From Pseudomonas sp. ZH-FAD (GTDB lineage Bacteria; Pseudomonadota; Gammaproteobacteria; Pseudomonadales; Pseudomonadaceae), in contig NZ_PGLR01000041.1 of the NCBI RefSeq assembly GCF_002803095.1, positions 1-54,144 of the forward strand: 54,144 nucleotides of DNA, given 5' to 3'. A model generated the notes under the pieces. It was not told where the DNA came from, did not search any database, and was given only the letters and a program-made list of their open reading frames with translations. The position numbers and the translations under genes were made by a program. Shown here in pieces: positions 43,027-54,046 of this stretch (within the stretch, counting starts at the first letter, position 1; the number at the start of each line of letters is the position of its first letter).

Positions 43027-43508
43027 TTGAGCAGGGCTTCGATCTCGCTGCTCAGTTCTTCGGGCTTGGTGGTCGGGGCGAAGCGCTTGACCACCTTGCC
43101 GTCGTCGCCAATCAGAAACTTGGTGAAGTTCCACTTGATGCCCTGGCTGCCCAGCAGGCCCGGCGCGCGCTTCTTCAACTGGACGAACAGCGGATGGGCA
43201 TCGGCGCCGTTGACGTCGACCTTCTTGAACAGCGGGAAGCTGACGCCGAAGTTCAGCTCGCAGAACTCGGAGATCGCTCCCTCGTCACCCGGCTCCTGCT
43301 TGCCGAACTGATTGCAGGGGAAACCGAGCACTACCAGTCCTTTGTCCTTGTATTGCTGCCAGACGCTTTCCAGCCCTTTGTACTGCGGGGTGAAGCCACA
43401 TTTGCTGGCGGTGTTGACCACCAGCACGGCCTTGCCGCCGAAGTCAGCCAGGGTCTTCTGCTCGCCCTTGATGGTGGTGACCGGAATATCGAAAAGTGCG
43501 TTGCTCAT
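43023..43508 (-). CDS. Glutathione peroxidase family protein
   Basis: A 161-residue thiol peroxidase with the catalytic Cys37 in VVNTASKCGFTPQYKGLE, the Gln of FPCNQFGKQEPG and the Trp of IKWNFTKFLI; Cys replaces the selenocysteine of animal enzymes. It reduces peroxides, probably with thioredoxin or glutathione. It is first in the gpx-ospR operon. Confidence 0.92.
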   Translation of the reverse strand: MSNALFDIPVTTIKGEQKTLADFGGKAVLVVNTASKCGFTPQYKGLESVWQQYKDKGLVVLGFPCNQFGKQEPGDEGAISEFCELNFGVSFPLFKKVDVNGADAHPLFVQLKKRAPGLLGSQGIKWNFTKFLIGDDGKVVKRFAPTTKPEELSSEIEALLK

Positions 43509-43555
43509 GGGGAATCGTCCTGAATGGGCTTGAAGTGACGAACAAAGTAGCGAGC

Positions 43556-43579
43556 AATTAAATTGCATGCAATTTAATT
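43556..43579. promoter_or_regulatory. Perfect 24-bp palindromic operator upstream of gpx-ospR
   Basis: The half-site AATTAAATTGCA is followed by its exact inverse, centred 59-60 bp upstream of the gpx ATG. The AT-rich AATT...AATT arms match the style of OhrR/OspR operators, so autoregulation by OspR is likely. Confidence 0.8.
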
Positions 43580-43618
43580 AGCACCTAATAAGTCGTGCAG
43601 ATATCGCGCTATCCGTAA

Positions 43619-43685
43619 GGTGGGTTACGCCGCACCGGGCTTAGCAAACTGTTCTGCAAGCGTGACAGGCGGCTAACCCACCCTT
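43619..43685. repeat. GGTGGGTTACGCCG-type inverted repeat
   Basis: GGTGGGTTACGCCG (43619) and the inverted CGGCTAACCCACC enclose about 35 bp, adjoining the pdxB stop codon. This is another dispersed palindrome type. Confidence 0.65.
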
Positions 43686-43689
43686 GTAT

Positions 43690-44820
43690 CTACGAAACGG
43701 TGGCGCCCAGGGCTCGCACCAGAGCAGCCAGCGGCGCTGAATCGCCCTGAATACGTACGCGCAAGCCATCGATCTCGCGGCGCATGGGGTAATGCTTGCG
43801 CAGGCGGTCGAAGCCGGCGCGACGGGTATCGGCATCGCCAACCAGGCTGCGGCGAAAATCCGCATCGTCCCGGCGCGGGTCATAGACCGCGCGGCAAATA
43901 CTGGCCAGCGCCCAGGCAGGATCGGCGCTGCCGTCGATGCTCAGCTCACTCAACCAGGGCGCCGGCAACAGATCGGTCAGGCTCACCTGCTCGGCCACGC
44001 CCAGCGCCTGACAGCTGGCTTGGTAAATCTGCGCCGTGCCGCGCAGCTTGCCGTCCAGGCTGTAGCCGGCAATGTGCGGCGTGGCCAGTTGGCACTGCGC
44101 GGCCAGCTCGACATCGGCCTGCGGCTCGCCTTCCCAGACGTCCAGCACGGCCTTCAGATCAAGCCGCTGTGGCAACAGGTTGCGCAGCGCGGTGTTGTCC
44201 ACCACAGCACCGCGACTGGCATTGATCAGCCAGGTGCCAGGCCTGAGTGCATCCAGACGCGCCGCATCGAACAGGTGACGGGTCGAAGCGTCCAGCGGGG
44301 TGTGCAGGCTGATCACGTCGCATTCTTCGACGATCCGCTCCAGGCTGACGAAATCGCCGCCCTCGGCAGCTTGGCGCGGCGGATCGCACACCCGTACCTG
44401 CCAGCCGAGACCACGCAGCAAATTGACCAGACGCCCACCAACCTGCCCCGCCCCGACCACGCCATAGACGCGCGCAGCCGGGTCAGCGCCCTCACGCTCG
44501 GCCAGAGTCAGCACGCTGCCCAGCACGTAATCCACCACGCCACGGGCGTTGCAGCCCGGCGCGCTGCTGCAGGCGATGCCGGCCTCGGCGAAATAATCGA
44601 GATCCAGATGGTCGGTGCCGATGGTGCAGGTACCGACGAAACGTACCCGGCTACCTTCGAGCAAGGCGCGATTCACCTGGGTCACCGAACGCACCAGCAA
44701 CAGGTCGGCATCACGCACATCGGCCGCCGTGATGGCGCGCCCGGGCAAGCGACGGATGCTGCCGAACGCGGCGAAGAACTCATCGAGCAGGGGAATGTTT
44801 TCGTCGGCGACTATGTGCAT
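43690..44820 (-). CDS. pdxB: Erythronate-4-phosphate dehydrogenase PdxB
   Basis: A 376-residue D-2-hydroxyacid dehydrogenase of pyridoxal-5'-phosphate synthesis that oxidises 4-phosphoerythronate. The NAD-binding motif is GVVGAGQVGGRL. Catalytic Arg/Glu/His regions are in LINASRGAVVDN, LDVWEGEP and ATPHIAGYSLDGK, and the PdxB-specific C-terminal dimerisation domain is present. ATG 44820 is six bases after GGAG; an in-frame upstream start is less likely. It is divergent from the MATE gene. Confidence 0.93.
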   Translation of the reverse strand: MHIVADENIPLLDEFFAAFGSIRRLPGRAITAADVRDADLLLVRSVTQVNRALLEGSRVRFVGTCTIGTDHLDLDYFAEAGIACSSAPGCNARGVVDYVLGSVLTLAEREGADPAARVYGVVGAGQVGGRLVNLLRGLGWQVRVCDPPRQAAEGGDFVSLERIVEECDVISLHTPLDASTRHLFDAARLDALRPGTWLINASRGAVVDNTALRNLLPQRLDLKAVLDVWEGEPQADVELAAQCQLATPHIAGYSLDGKLRGTAQIYQASCQALGVAEQVSLTDLLPAPWLSELSIDGSADPAWALASICRAVYDPRRDDADFRRSLVGDADTRRAGFDRLRKHYPMRREIDGLRVRIQGDSAPLAALVRALGATVS

Positions 44821-44970
44821 GGCGGGCTCCATCGGGCAGGCGGCCATTCTAAGCCAGCACGACCGCCAGCGTCGCCCCGGGAGCCGCCAGACAGAGGGGC
44901 AGATCGCACTTTCCTGACCGACACGTCAAAGCGTAGACTACGCGGTTTCCTGCTATCCCGAAGAATCGAA

Positions 44971-46344
44971 ATGTCCACCGACACCCGCCTTGGCCGCGTG
45001 CGCACGGAACTGCGCAGCCTGCTCATTCTGGCCACGCCGATCATCATCGCCCAGTTGGCGCACACCGCCATGGGCTTCGTCGATACGCTGATGGCCGGGC
45101 GCGTCAGCCCGCAGGACCTGGCAGCGGTGGCGCTGGGCAACTCGATCTGGGTGCCGGTTTTCCTGCTGATGACCGGCATCCTGCTGGCGACCACGCCCAA
45201 GGTGGCGCAGCGCTTCGGCGCTGGCGAAGAGGCCGATATCGGCCCGCTGGTGCGTCAGGCACTCTGGCTGGCACTGGCCGTGGGCGGCAGCGCGGCGGCG
45301 CTGCTGTGGAACGCCGAGTTCATCCTGCGCACCATGAACATCGAGCCAGAGCTGATCACCCCCGCCATGGGTTATCTGCGCGCGGTGGCCTGCGGCTTCC
45401 CGGCAGTGGCGCTGTACCACGTGCTGCGCTGCTTCAGCGATGGCCTCGGCCATACCCGCCCGGCCATGGTGCTGGGCATTCTCGGCCTGCTGCTGAACAT
45501 TCCTGCCAACTACATCTTCATCTACGGCAAGTTCGGCCTGCCGGCCATGGGTGGCGTTGGCTGCGGCTGGGCCACCGCGCTGGTGATGGGCTTCATGCTG
45601 ATCGGCATGCTGGTCTGGGTGAAGTGGGCGCCCTACTACCGTGCCAGCGCGCTGTTCACCCGCTTCGAATGGCCGCAGTGGACAGTGATCAAACGCCTGC
45701 TGAGCATCGGCGTGCCGATCGGCATCGCGGTATTTGCCGAATCGAGCATCTTCGCAGTGATCGCCCTGCTGATCGGCGGCCTCGGCGCCACCGTGGTGGC
45801 CGGGCACCAGATCGCGCTCAACTTCAGCTCCATGGTATTCATGATCCCTTACTCATTGGCCATGGCCGCCACCGTGCGCGTCGGCCAGGCGCTGGGCCGT
45901 GGTCAGCCGCGCGAGGCACGCTTCGCTGCCGGGGTAAGCATGGCGGCGGCGCTGGGCTACGCCTGCGTATCGGCCAGCCTGATGTTCCTGCTGCGTGAGC
46001 AGATCGCGCAGATCTACACCCCGGACAAGACGGTGATCGCCGTGGCGGCAACGCTGATCGTCTATTCGGCGCTGTTCCAGTTCTCCGATGCCATCCAGGT
46101 AACCGCTGCCGGCGCACTGCGCGGCTATCAGGACACACGCATCACCATGCTGCTGACGCTGTTCGCCTATTGGGGCATCGGCCTGCCGGTGGGCTATGCG
46201 CTGGGGCTGTCCGACCTGTTCGGCGAACCCAGCGGCCCCAGTGGCCTGTGGCAGGGGCTGGTGGTCGGGCTGACCTGCGCCGCCGCGATGCTCACCGTGC
46301 GTCTGGCGCGCAGCGCGCGCAAGCGCATCCGCCGGGCCGCCTGA
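44971..46344 (+). CDS. pmpM: MATE-family multidrug efflux transporter, PmpM/NorM-like
   Basis: A 457-residue inner-membrane protein with 12 hydrophobic segments in two MATE halves (IAQLAHTAMGFVDTLMAGRVSPQDLAAVALGNSIWVPVF; FSSMVFMIPYSLAMAATVRVGQALGRG). It exports cationic drugs using H+ or Na+ gradients; PA1361 PmpM is the closest remembered type. The symbol is tentative. ATG 44971 has a modest upstream AAGAATCG. Confidence 0.85.
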   Translation: MSTDTRLGRVRTELRSLLILATPIIIAQLAHTAMGFVDTLMAGRVSPQDLAAVALGNSIWVPVFLLMTGILLATTPKVAQRFGAGEEADIGPLVRQALWLALAVGGSAAALLWNAEFILRTMNIEPELITPAMGYLRAVACGFPAVALYHVLRCFSDGLGHTRPAMVLGILGLLLNIPANYIFIYGKFGLPAMGGVGCGWATALVMGFMLIGMLVWVKWAPYYRASALFTRFEWPQWTVIKRLLSIGVPIGIAVFAESSIFAVIALLIGGLGATVVAGHQIALNFSSMVFMIPYSLAMAATVRVGQALGRGQPREARFAAGVSMAAALGYACVSASLMFLLREQIAQIYTPDKTVIAVAATLIVYSALFQFSDAIQVTAAGALRGYQDTRITMLLTLFAYWGIGLPVGYALGLSDLFGEPSGPSGLWQGLVVGLTCAAAMLTVRLARSARKRIRRAA

Positions 46345-46383
46345 GTCATTGGATAGGCGGGAGATCAGCTCTAGACTGAGCGC

Positions 46384-47457
46384 ATGATTCGACCTGCCCT
46401 GCTCCTCTGCTTCCTTCTGCTCGCCGGCTGCGGCCCGGCCAACGATGGCCTGGCCCTGCAGAGCGATTACCTCGAACGCCTGCAGCGCTCGCTCGATGCT
46501 GCTGACTTCAACGCCTTCGATAATCGCAGTGTCAGCCAGTACCGCCTACCGGCCCGGCGCGAGCGGCTTTCGGATATCCCCGAACTGCGCATCGGCCTGC
46601 TCGATCTGGTGATCGACGCACGGCGCTGTCCGCATTTGCAGCAGTTGATCAGCCAACGCAACAGCAGCCTGGGCAAACAGTTGATGCCCAGCCAGCGCCT
46701 GGGCTACGAAGGCGATCTGCTGCGCGCCATAGATGCCTGCCTGCCGCATTTGCAGGACGACTCCAGCCTGAAGGCCACGCTGCAGCGCTTGGCCAGCGAC
46801 AAGCGCCAGCAACTGCCCGCTGTATTCTGGAATGCGCTGAACGGCAGTCCGGAGTTCGAGAACTACCTGCGTTTCGCTGATAAAGCCTTGCCGGTGGACA
46901 CGCTGGAAGACAGCGCCGCGCTGGACGCTTTGCAGCGGCTGGCCAGCATCGGCACCGCCCTGCCTGCACAGCTGCCGCCGAGTACCGACGAACTGGAACC
47001 GCTGTTCTTCGCCCTCTATGCCAGCGAACAGGGCAGCCAGCTGATAACCAGCCTGGCCAGCCTGCGCCACAACCTGGATGTCGGCAGTGATCTGCTGGAG
47101 CAACGCCAGCATAGCCGCCCGCTCTGCCCGCTGGGCCAGGCGACGCCACGCGGGCGCATCCTGCAGAACATCTTCATCAAGTTCTACGCTGGCGGCCTGC
47201 AACCCTACCTGGCACAGGTCGACCAACGCGGCCAGCAGTGGCAGGCGGCGCTGCTGCAATTGCAGCGCATCGACGGTATTCCCGCCGCCACCCGCGAGCA
47301 CCTGCAGAGACTGGCCGGCGAGCAGGATTCGTTATGGCAGGATTTCCGCACAGCCACGGCGCGTCACGTCAAAGCCTGGCAGACACTACTGAACAGCTGC
47401 GGCCTGGCGCCGGGACAGGCAGGCTGGAATAACGCTGAGAACGCCGCAGAGCCGTAG
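46384..47457 (+). CDS. DUF3080-family lipoprotein
   Basis: A 357-residue protein with a lipoprotein signal peptide (LLLAGC, Cys about 16) and a helical body (LQSDYLERLQRSLDAADFNAFDN; RIGLLDLVIDARRCPHLQQLISQRNSSLGK) typical of DUF3080. The function is unknown; it is expected to be periplasm-facing. It is 39 bp after the MATE gene, possibly co-transcribed. Confidence 0.8.
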   Translation: MIRPALLLCFLLLAGCGPANDGLALQSDYLERLQRSLDAADFNAFDNRSVSQYRLPARRERLSDIPELRIGLLDLVIDARRCPHLQQLISQRNSSLGKQLMPSQRLGYEGDLLRAIDACLPHLQDDSSLKATLQRLASDKRQQLPAVFWNALNGSPEFENYLRFADKALPVDTLEDSAALDALQRLASIGTALPAQLPPSTDELEPLFFALYASEQGSQLITSLASLRHNLDVGSDLLEQRQHSRPLCPLGQATPRGRILQNIFIKFYAGGLQPYLAQVDQRGQQWQAALLQLQRIDGIPAATREHLQRLAGEQDSLWQDFRTATARHVKAWQTLLNSCGLAPGQAGWNNAENAAEP

Positions 47458-47507
47458 GTAAGCGAACAGTCCGCCAGAATATCCGGCACACCGCATACAA
47501 CCGGCAG

Positions 47508-47759
47508 CTAGTCGGCCTTCTTGCGAATCCAGTACAGGTAGGTGCCGTCTTCTTCGGCCTGGCCGAGCAGCTCGTGACCAAGAAACACGCAGAACTTGGG
47601 AATATCACGACGGGTCGACGGATCGGTAGCGATCACCTTGAGCAGGCCGCCCGGCGACAGATCGCGCACCTTGTTGTGCAACATCATCACCGGCTCCGGG
47701 CAGTTCAGGCCGCTGGCGTCGAGCAGGTCATCGTGATTGAGGGTCAGGGCTTCGGACAT
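47508..47759 (-). CDS. tusA: Sulfur-carrier protein TusA
   Basis: An 83-residue TusA (SirA-like) protein with the CPxP motif at Cys20 (ASGLNCPEPVMML). It relays persulfide sulfur from IscS for tRNA 2-thiouridine and other sulfur transfers. ATG 47759; a longer in-frame start is not supported. It lies downstream of rlmM on the same strand. Confidence 0.92.
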   Translation of the reverse strand: MSEALTLNHDDLLDASGLNCPEPVMMLHNKVRDLSPGGLLKVIATDPSTRRDIPKFCVFLGHELLGQAEEDGTYLYWIRKKAD

Positions 47760-47849
47760 AAGGGGCTCCACAAACAGGCGCGCATTGTCGCGCAAAGCTG
47801 ACCTTCAGGTCACCTGCGCGCACAGCCCCTCAGACCTACGCGCAAATCA

Positions 47850-48905
47850 TCACTTGCCATGCCGGCGCAGATGGCAGGTCACTTCCTCACGATCGTGATA
47901 GAGCTGCTTGCAGCCGATGCTGACCTTCAGGCCTCGTTCCACCAGCCCCGACTCGATGCGATCGAGCAGACGCCGCACTTCGGCGTAACGCTGCTTCATC
48001 GGCAGTTTGAGGTTGACCACCGCCTCGCGGCACAGCCCCTCGCCCAGCCAGGTTTCGATCATCGCCGCCGTGCGGGCCGGCTTCTCGACGATATCGCAAA
48101 CCATCCAGTGCACCGGATGCCGTGGACGGAAGGTGAAGCCATCGGCGCGCTGGTGCACGACGAAACCGGAATACATCAGGCTTTCGGCCATCGGCCCGTT
48201 GTCCACGGCGGTGACGCGGATTTCCCGATTGACCAGTTGCCAGGTCCAGCCACCCGGCGCGGCGCCCAGATCCACGGCGGTCATGCCCGGCGCCAGCCGC
48301 TGATCCCACTGCTCACGGGGGATGAAATGGTGCCAGGCCTCCTCCAGCTTGAGCGTGGAGCGGCTCGGCGCCTCGCGCGGGAACTTCAAGCGCGGAATGC
48401 CCATCGGCCACATCGCCTGGTTGTCCGCGTCGGCGATGCCGGCGAACACCTCACGACCGCTCTTGAAGGTCAGCAGCAGGCGCGGCTTCTTCGCGTCGTC
48501 CACCAGCTTGCCGGCCTTGAGCAGCGCCTTGCGCAACGGCGCCTCGAACTTCTTGCAGAAGGTCGAGAGTTCCTTGCCGTCGTTGGTATCCACCACTTCC
48601 AGCCACAGGCTGCCGCATACCGGGTAGTCGGCCAGCGCCTCCAGCAACACGCTGATACGGTCACTTTCCGGCAGGCTGACGTAGGCCCCGCGCGCCCATT
48701 GCCGCGGGAAAATCAGCTGATTGAAACGCACGCTGCGCATCAGCCGCTCGCAACCGGCCGCCTCGCTGCAGACGAACTCGGCGCACGCGCTACCGGGCTT
48801 GGTCTTGGAGTAGCCCGGTACATCCAGGCGTGCGGCGAGGTCGGTGATCTCGGCGCAAACCTCCCCTTCGAAACCGGGGCGGCAATGCAGAAACAGGGTA
48901 TTCAT
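47850..48905 (-). CDS. rlmM: 23S rRNA 2'-O-ribose methyltransferase RlmM (C2498)
   Basis: A 351-residue protein with an N-terminal THUMP-like part and a C-terminal RrmJ-type methyltransferase: SAM motif AVDLGAAPGGWTWQLV and catalytic KDKE-type residues (K in LKLPMKQRY). It methylates C2498 of 23S rRNA. ATG 48905 follows AGGAG by eight bases; a TTG immediately upstream is less likely. Confidence 0.92.
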   Translation of the reverse strand: MNTLFLHCRPGFEGEVCAEITDLAARLDVPGYSKTKPGSACAEFVCSEAAGCERLMRSVRFNQLIFPRQWARGAYVSLPESDRISVLLEALADYPVCGSLWLEVVDTNDGKELSTFCKKFEAPLRKALLKAGKLVDDAKKPRLLLTFKSGREVFAGIADADNQAMWPMGIPRLKFPREAPSRSTLKLEEAWHHFIPREQWDQRLAPGMTAVDLGAAPGGWTWQLVNREIRVTAVDNGPMAESLMYSGFVVHQRADGFTFRPRHPVHWMVCDIVEKPARTAAMIETWLGEGLCREAVVNLKLPMKQRYAEVRRLLDRIESGLVERGLKVSIGCKQLYHDREEVTCHLRRHGK

Positions 48906-48977
48906 CAAAGGATCTCCTCGAGGCGCGCATGATACCCGAGACCGGAACCCAGAGCCGCTAAACCTGTCCAGCTACAT

Positions 48978-49053
48978 ATGCGCTGCCCACAGATAGGGAG
49001 CCGCCAGCCATCGCGTTTCGATGACCTCCGGCTCCCCAGGACAGGCAGCGCAT
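48978..49053. other. Long nested hairpin between rlmM and acnA
   Basis: Three stacked perfect stems, symmetric about 49016: ATGCGCTGCC/GGCAGCGCAT (10 bp), GGGAGCCG/CGGCTCCC (8 bp) and CATCG/CGATG (5 bp) with loop CGTTT, separated by near-equal internal loops. There is no T-run. It lies about 110 bp upstream of the acnA ATG and could be part of its leader RNA, a small RNA, or a mobile palindrome. Confidence 0.6.
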
Positions 49054-49161
49054 AGCAACCGATAAAGGATATGCGCTAGCCAGACTGCTCAAGCCGAACT
49101 AGCTTGAAGGTCTGCCGCCATCAGACACAGCCCGAACCGTGCGGGCCCAAGGAGATGTGCA

Positions 49162-51903
<2,742 letters not shown>

Positions 51904-51910
51904 TGCACCT

Positions 51911-51935
51911 GCCCTGCCGCGCCATGCGGCAGGGC
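51911..51935 (+). terminator. Hairpin after acnA
   Basis: GCCCTGCCGC-GCCAT-GCGGCAGGGC, a perfect 10-bp stem eight bases after the stop codon. No T-run follows, so intrinsic termination is uncertain. Confidence 0.5.
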
Positions 51936-52079
51936 CTCACCGTCGGGCCAAGGACGGTTCATGCCGTGACAAAAATGTGACGTCATTCAAAAAGCGATTA
52001 AACTCGCCAAAACGGATTCAGCCCTCAACTTCGCCGCTCGCCGGCCGATGACAGGGCATTACAACGACGGATACCTGCC

Positions 52080-53645
52080 ATGCGTAACAACCAGCCGGTC
52101 ACTCAGCGTGAGCGCACCTTTCCTGCACAACAACGCCTGATATCCACCACCGATCTCAAAGGGCAAATCACCTACTGCAACGACGCCTTCATCGACATCA
52201 GCGGCTTCAGTCGTGAAGAACTGATGCGCGCGCCACACAACATCGTGCGCCACCCGGACGTTCCATCGGCCGTGTTCGAGCATATGTGGACGACCCTGAA
52301 GAAGGGCCGCCCGTGGATGGGCATCGTCAAGAACCGCAGCAAGAACGGTGACCACTACTGGGTCAACGCCTACGTCACGCCCGTGACCGAAAACAACCAG
52401 GTCGTCGGTTACGAATCCGTCCGCGTCAAACCGACCGCCGAGCAAGTACGCCGCGCCGAAACGCTGTACGCCCGCATCAACGCCGGTAAGTCGGCCGTTC
52501 CGGCCAGCAATCAGTGGCTGCCCATCGTCCAGGCGTGGATGCCCTTCATCCTGGTCAGCCAGATCGGCTTCATGATCGGCCACTGGATGGGCAGCAACTG
52601 GGGCTTCATCCTCGCTGCCGTGCTCTCCGTGCCGCTGGGTCTGGCTGGCATCGCCTGGCAGACGCGCGGCGTCAAACGCCTGCTGCGCCTTGCCGAGCAA
52701 ACCACCTCCGACCCGCTGATCGCGCAGATGTACACCGACAGCCGCGGCGCCGAAGCACGCCTGGAAATGGCCATGCTCAGCCAGGAAGCGCGCCTGAAAA
52801 CCTGCCTCACCCGCCTGCAGGACACCGCCGAACAACTGACCCTGCAAGCGCGTGAAGCTGACAAGCTGGCGCACAACAGCTCGGCCGGCCTCGAGCGCCA
52901 GCGCAGCGAGACCGAGCAGGTCGCCACCGCCGTCAACGAAATGGCCGCCACCACCCTGGAAGTGGCGAGCAACGTCGCCCGCACCGCCATCGCCACCCAG
53001 GAAGCCAACCGCCTGACCAGCGAAGGCCGCACCATCGCTGCGGAAACCCGCGAAGCCATCCAGCGCCTGTCGCAATCGGTGGGCGATACCGGCGAAACCG
53101 TGACTCGCCTGGCCCAGGACAGCAGCGAAATCGGCGGCGTGGTCGACGTGATCAAAGGCATCGCCGACCAGACCAACCTGCTCGCCCTCAACGCCGCCAT
53201 CGAAGCTGCCCGCGCCGGCGAAATGGGCCGCGGCTTCGCTGTGGTGGCTGACGAGGTACGCTCGCTGGCGCAACGCACCGCCGAGTCCACCGAACAGATC
53301 CACGCCCTGATCGCCAAACTGCAGCGCACCGCCGAAGAGGCCGTGCTAACCATGGAAATCGGCCGCAAGCAAGCCGACGAAGGCGTCGAGCGCGTGCTGC
53401 AGGCCGATCAGGCGCTGTCCGGAATCAGCGACTCGGTGGCCAATATCGCCGATATGGCCAACCAGATCGCCGCGGCGGCGGAAGAGCAAAGCGCCGTCGC
53501 CGACGAGATCAACCAGAACATCACCACCATCGCACAACTGGCCGACCAGACCGCCGGCGAAGCGCAAAGCACCGCCAAACTCAGCGAGGCCCTGACCAAT
53601 ACCGCGCAGGGCCAATACGCGCTGGTCGAACGCTTCAACCGCTGA
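52080..53645 (+). CDS. aer: Aerotaxis receptor Aer (PAS methyl-accepting protein)
   Basis: A 521-residue receptor. An N-terminal PAS domain with the FAD-type Aer pattern (RLISTTDLKGQITYCNDAFIDISGFSREELMRAPHNIVRHPDVP) is followed by two short membrane helices (about 150-195) with no periplasmic domain, and a cytoplasmic signalling domain with the hairpin tip IADQTNLLALNAAIEAARAGEMGRGFAVVADEVR. It senses redox/oxygen status for the chemotaxis kinase. No C-terminal CheR-binding pentapeptide is seen, as is usual for Aer. Confidence 0.9.
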   Translation: MRNNQPVTQRERTFPAQQRLISTTDLKGQITYCNDAFIDISGFSREELMRAPHNIVRHPDVPSAVFEHMWTTLKKGRPWMGIVKNRSKNGDHYWVNAYVTPVTENNQVVGYESVRVKPTAEQVRRAETLYARINAGKSAVPASNQWLPIVQAWMPFILVSQIGFMIGHWMGSNWGFILAAVLSVPLGLAGIAWQTRGVKRLLRLAEQTTSDPLIAQMYTDSRGAEARLEMAMLSQEARLKTCLTRLQDTAEQLTLQAREADKLAHNSSAGLERQRSETEQVATAVNEMAATTLEVASNVARTAIATQEANRLTSEGRTIAAETREAIQRLSQSVGDTGETVTRLAQDSSEIGGVVDVIKGIADQTNLLALNAAIEAARAGEMGRGFAVVADEVRSLAQRTAESTEQIHALIAKLQRTAEEAVLTMEIGRKQADEGVERVLQADQALSGISDSVANIADMANQIAAAAEEQSAVADEINQNITTIAQLADQTAGEAQSTAKLSEALTNTAQGQYALVERFNR

Positions 53646-53651
53646 AACAGA

Positions 53652-53677
53652 AGGCGCAGCGGCTCACCGCTGCGCCT
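53652..53677 (+). terminator. Hairpin after aer
   Basis: AGGCGCAGCGG-CTCA-CCGCTGCGCCT: an 11-bp stem seven bases after the stop codon, followed by CCTCTCCT instead of a clean T-run. Confidence 0.55.
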
Positions 53678-53700
53678 CCTCTCCTCCCCGCCCCGCTTTT

Positions 53701-53724
53701 TGTAGGAGCGAGCTTGCTCGCGAT
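53701..53724. repeat. REP-like palindrome GTAGGAGCGAGC
   Basis: TGTAGGAGCGAGCTTGCTCG matches the widespread Pseudomonas REP core (GAGCGAGC/GCTCGC). There is a single copy here, marking the end of the conserved chromosome before the AT-rich tail. Confidence 0.75.
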
Positions 53725-53858
53725 CTTCCCTACGCCCTTTCCAACCGCCCCCGCTTTCGCGTGATTGCCACTTGCCAGCAGTTATCCGGCTTGGTGTATA
53801 ACATCCCAATCACCCCATCGCCTCGCTACCTCCCGCGAGCTAGAGAAGGATCTTGAAA

Positions 53859-53933
53859 ATGACCAGGAAGGTTATCTACCAAAGCCACACGCAGGTTATG
53901 CACCCTTTGGTGTCTATTTATAGTTATGCATAA
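53859..53933 (+). CDS. Possible 24-residue small protein
   Basis: MTRKVIYQSHTQVMHPLVSI... (24 codons) has AGAAGGA nine bases upstream of the ATG and lies 14 bp before the next small gene, with matching AT-rich base use. There is no recognised family; it may be a leader peptide or chance. Confidence 0.25.
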   Translation: MTRKVIYQSHTQVMHPLVSIYSYA

Positions 53934-53947
53934 AATGGAAAACAGCC

Positions 53948-54046
53948 ATGGAAAGTAGTATTTGGGAAGGTGTGGTAGTTGGTGCATCTGGTGGTTCGAT
54001 AGCTGGCATCACAGTTTACCTAACCCAGGGCGGTTGCAGAAGCTGA
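53948..54046 (+). pseudogene. Small membrane protein truncated by the IS30 insertion
   Basis: ATG 53948 with GGAA upstream opens MESSIWEGVVVGASGGSIAG and continues as ITVYLTQGGCR; the last codon is completed by the first base of the IS tip and the stop TGA is inside the tip. The N-terminal part looks like a glycine-rich membrane helix, typical of small membrane-anchored proteins of unknown function. The native C-terminus is missing. Confidence 0.5.
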
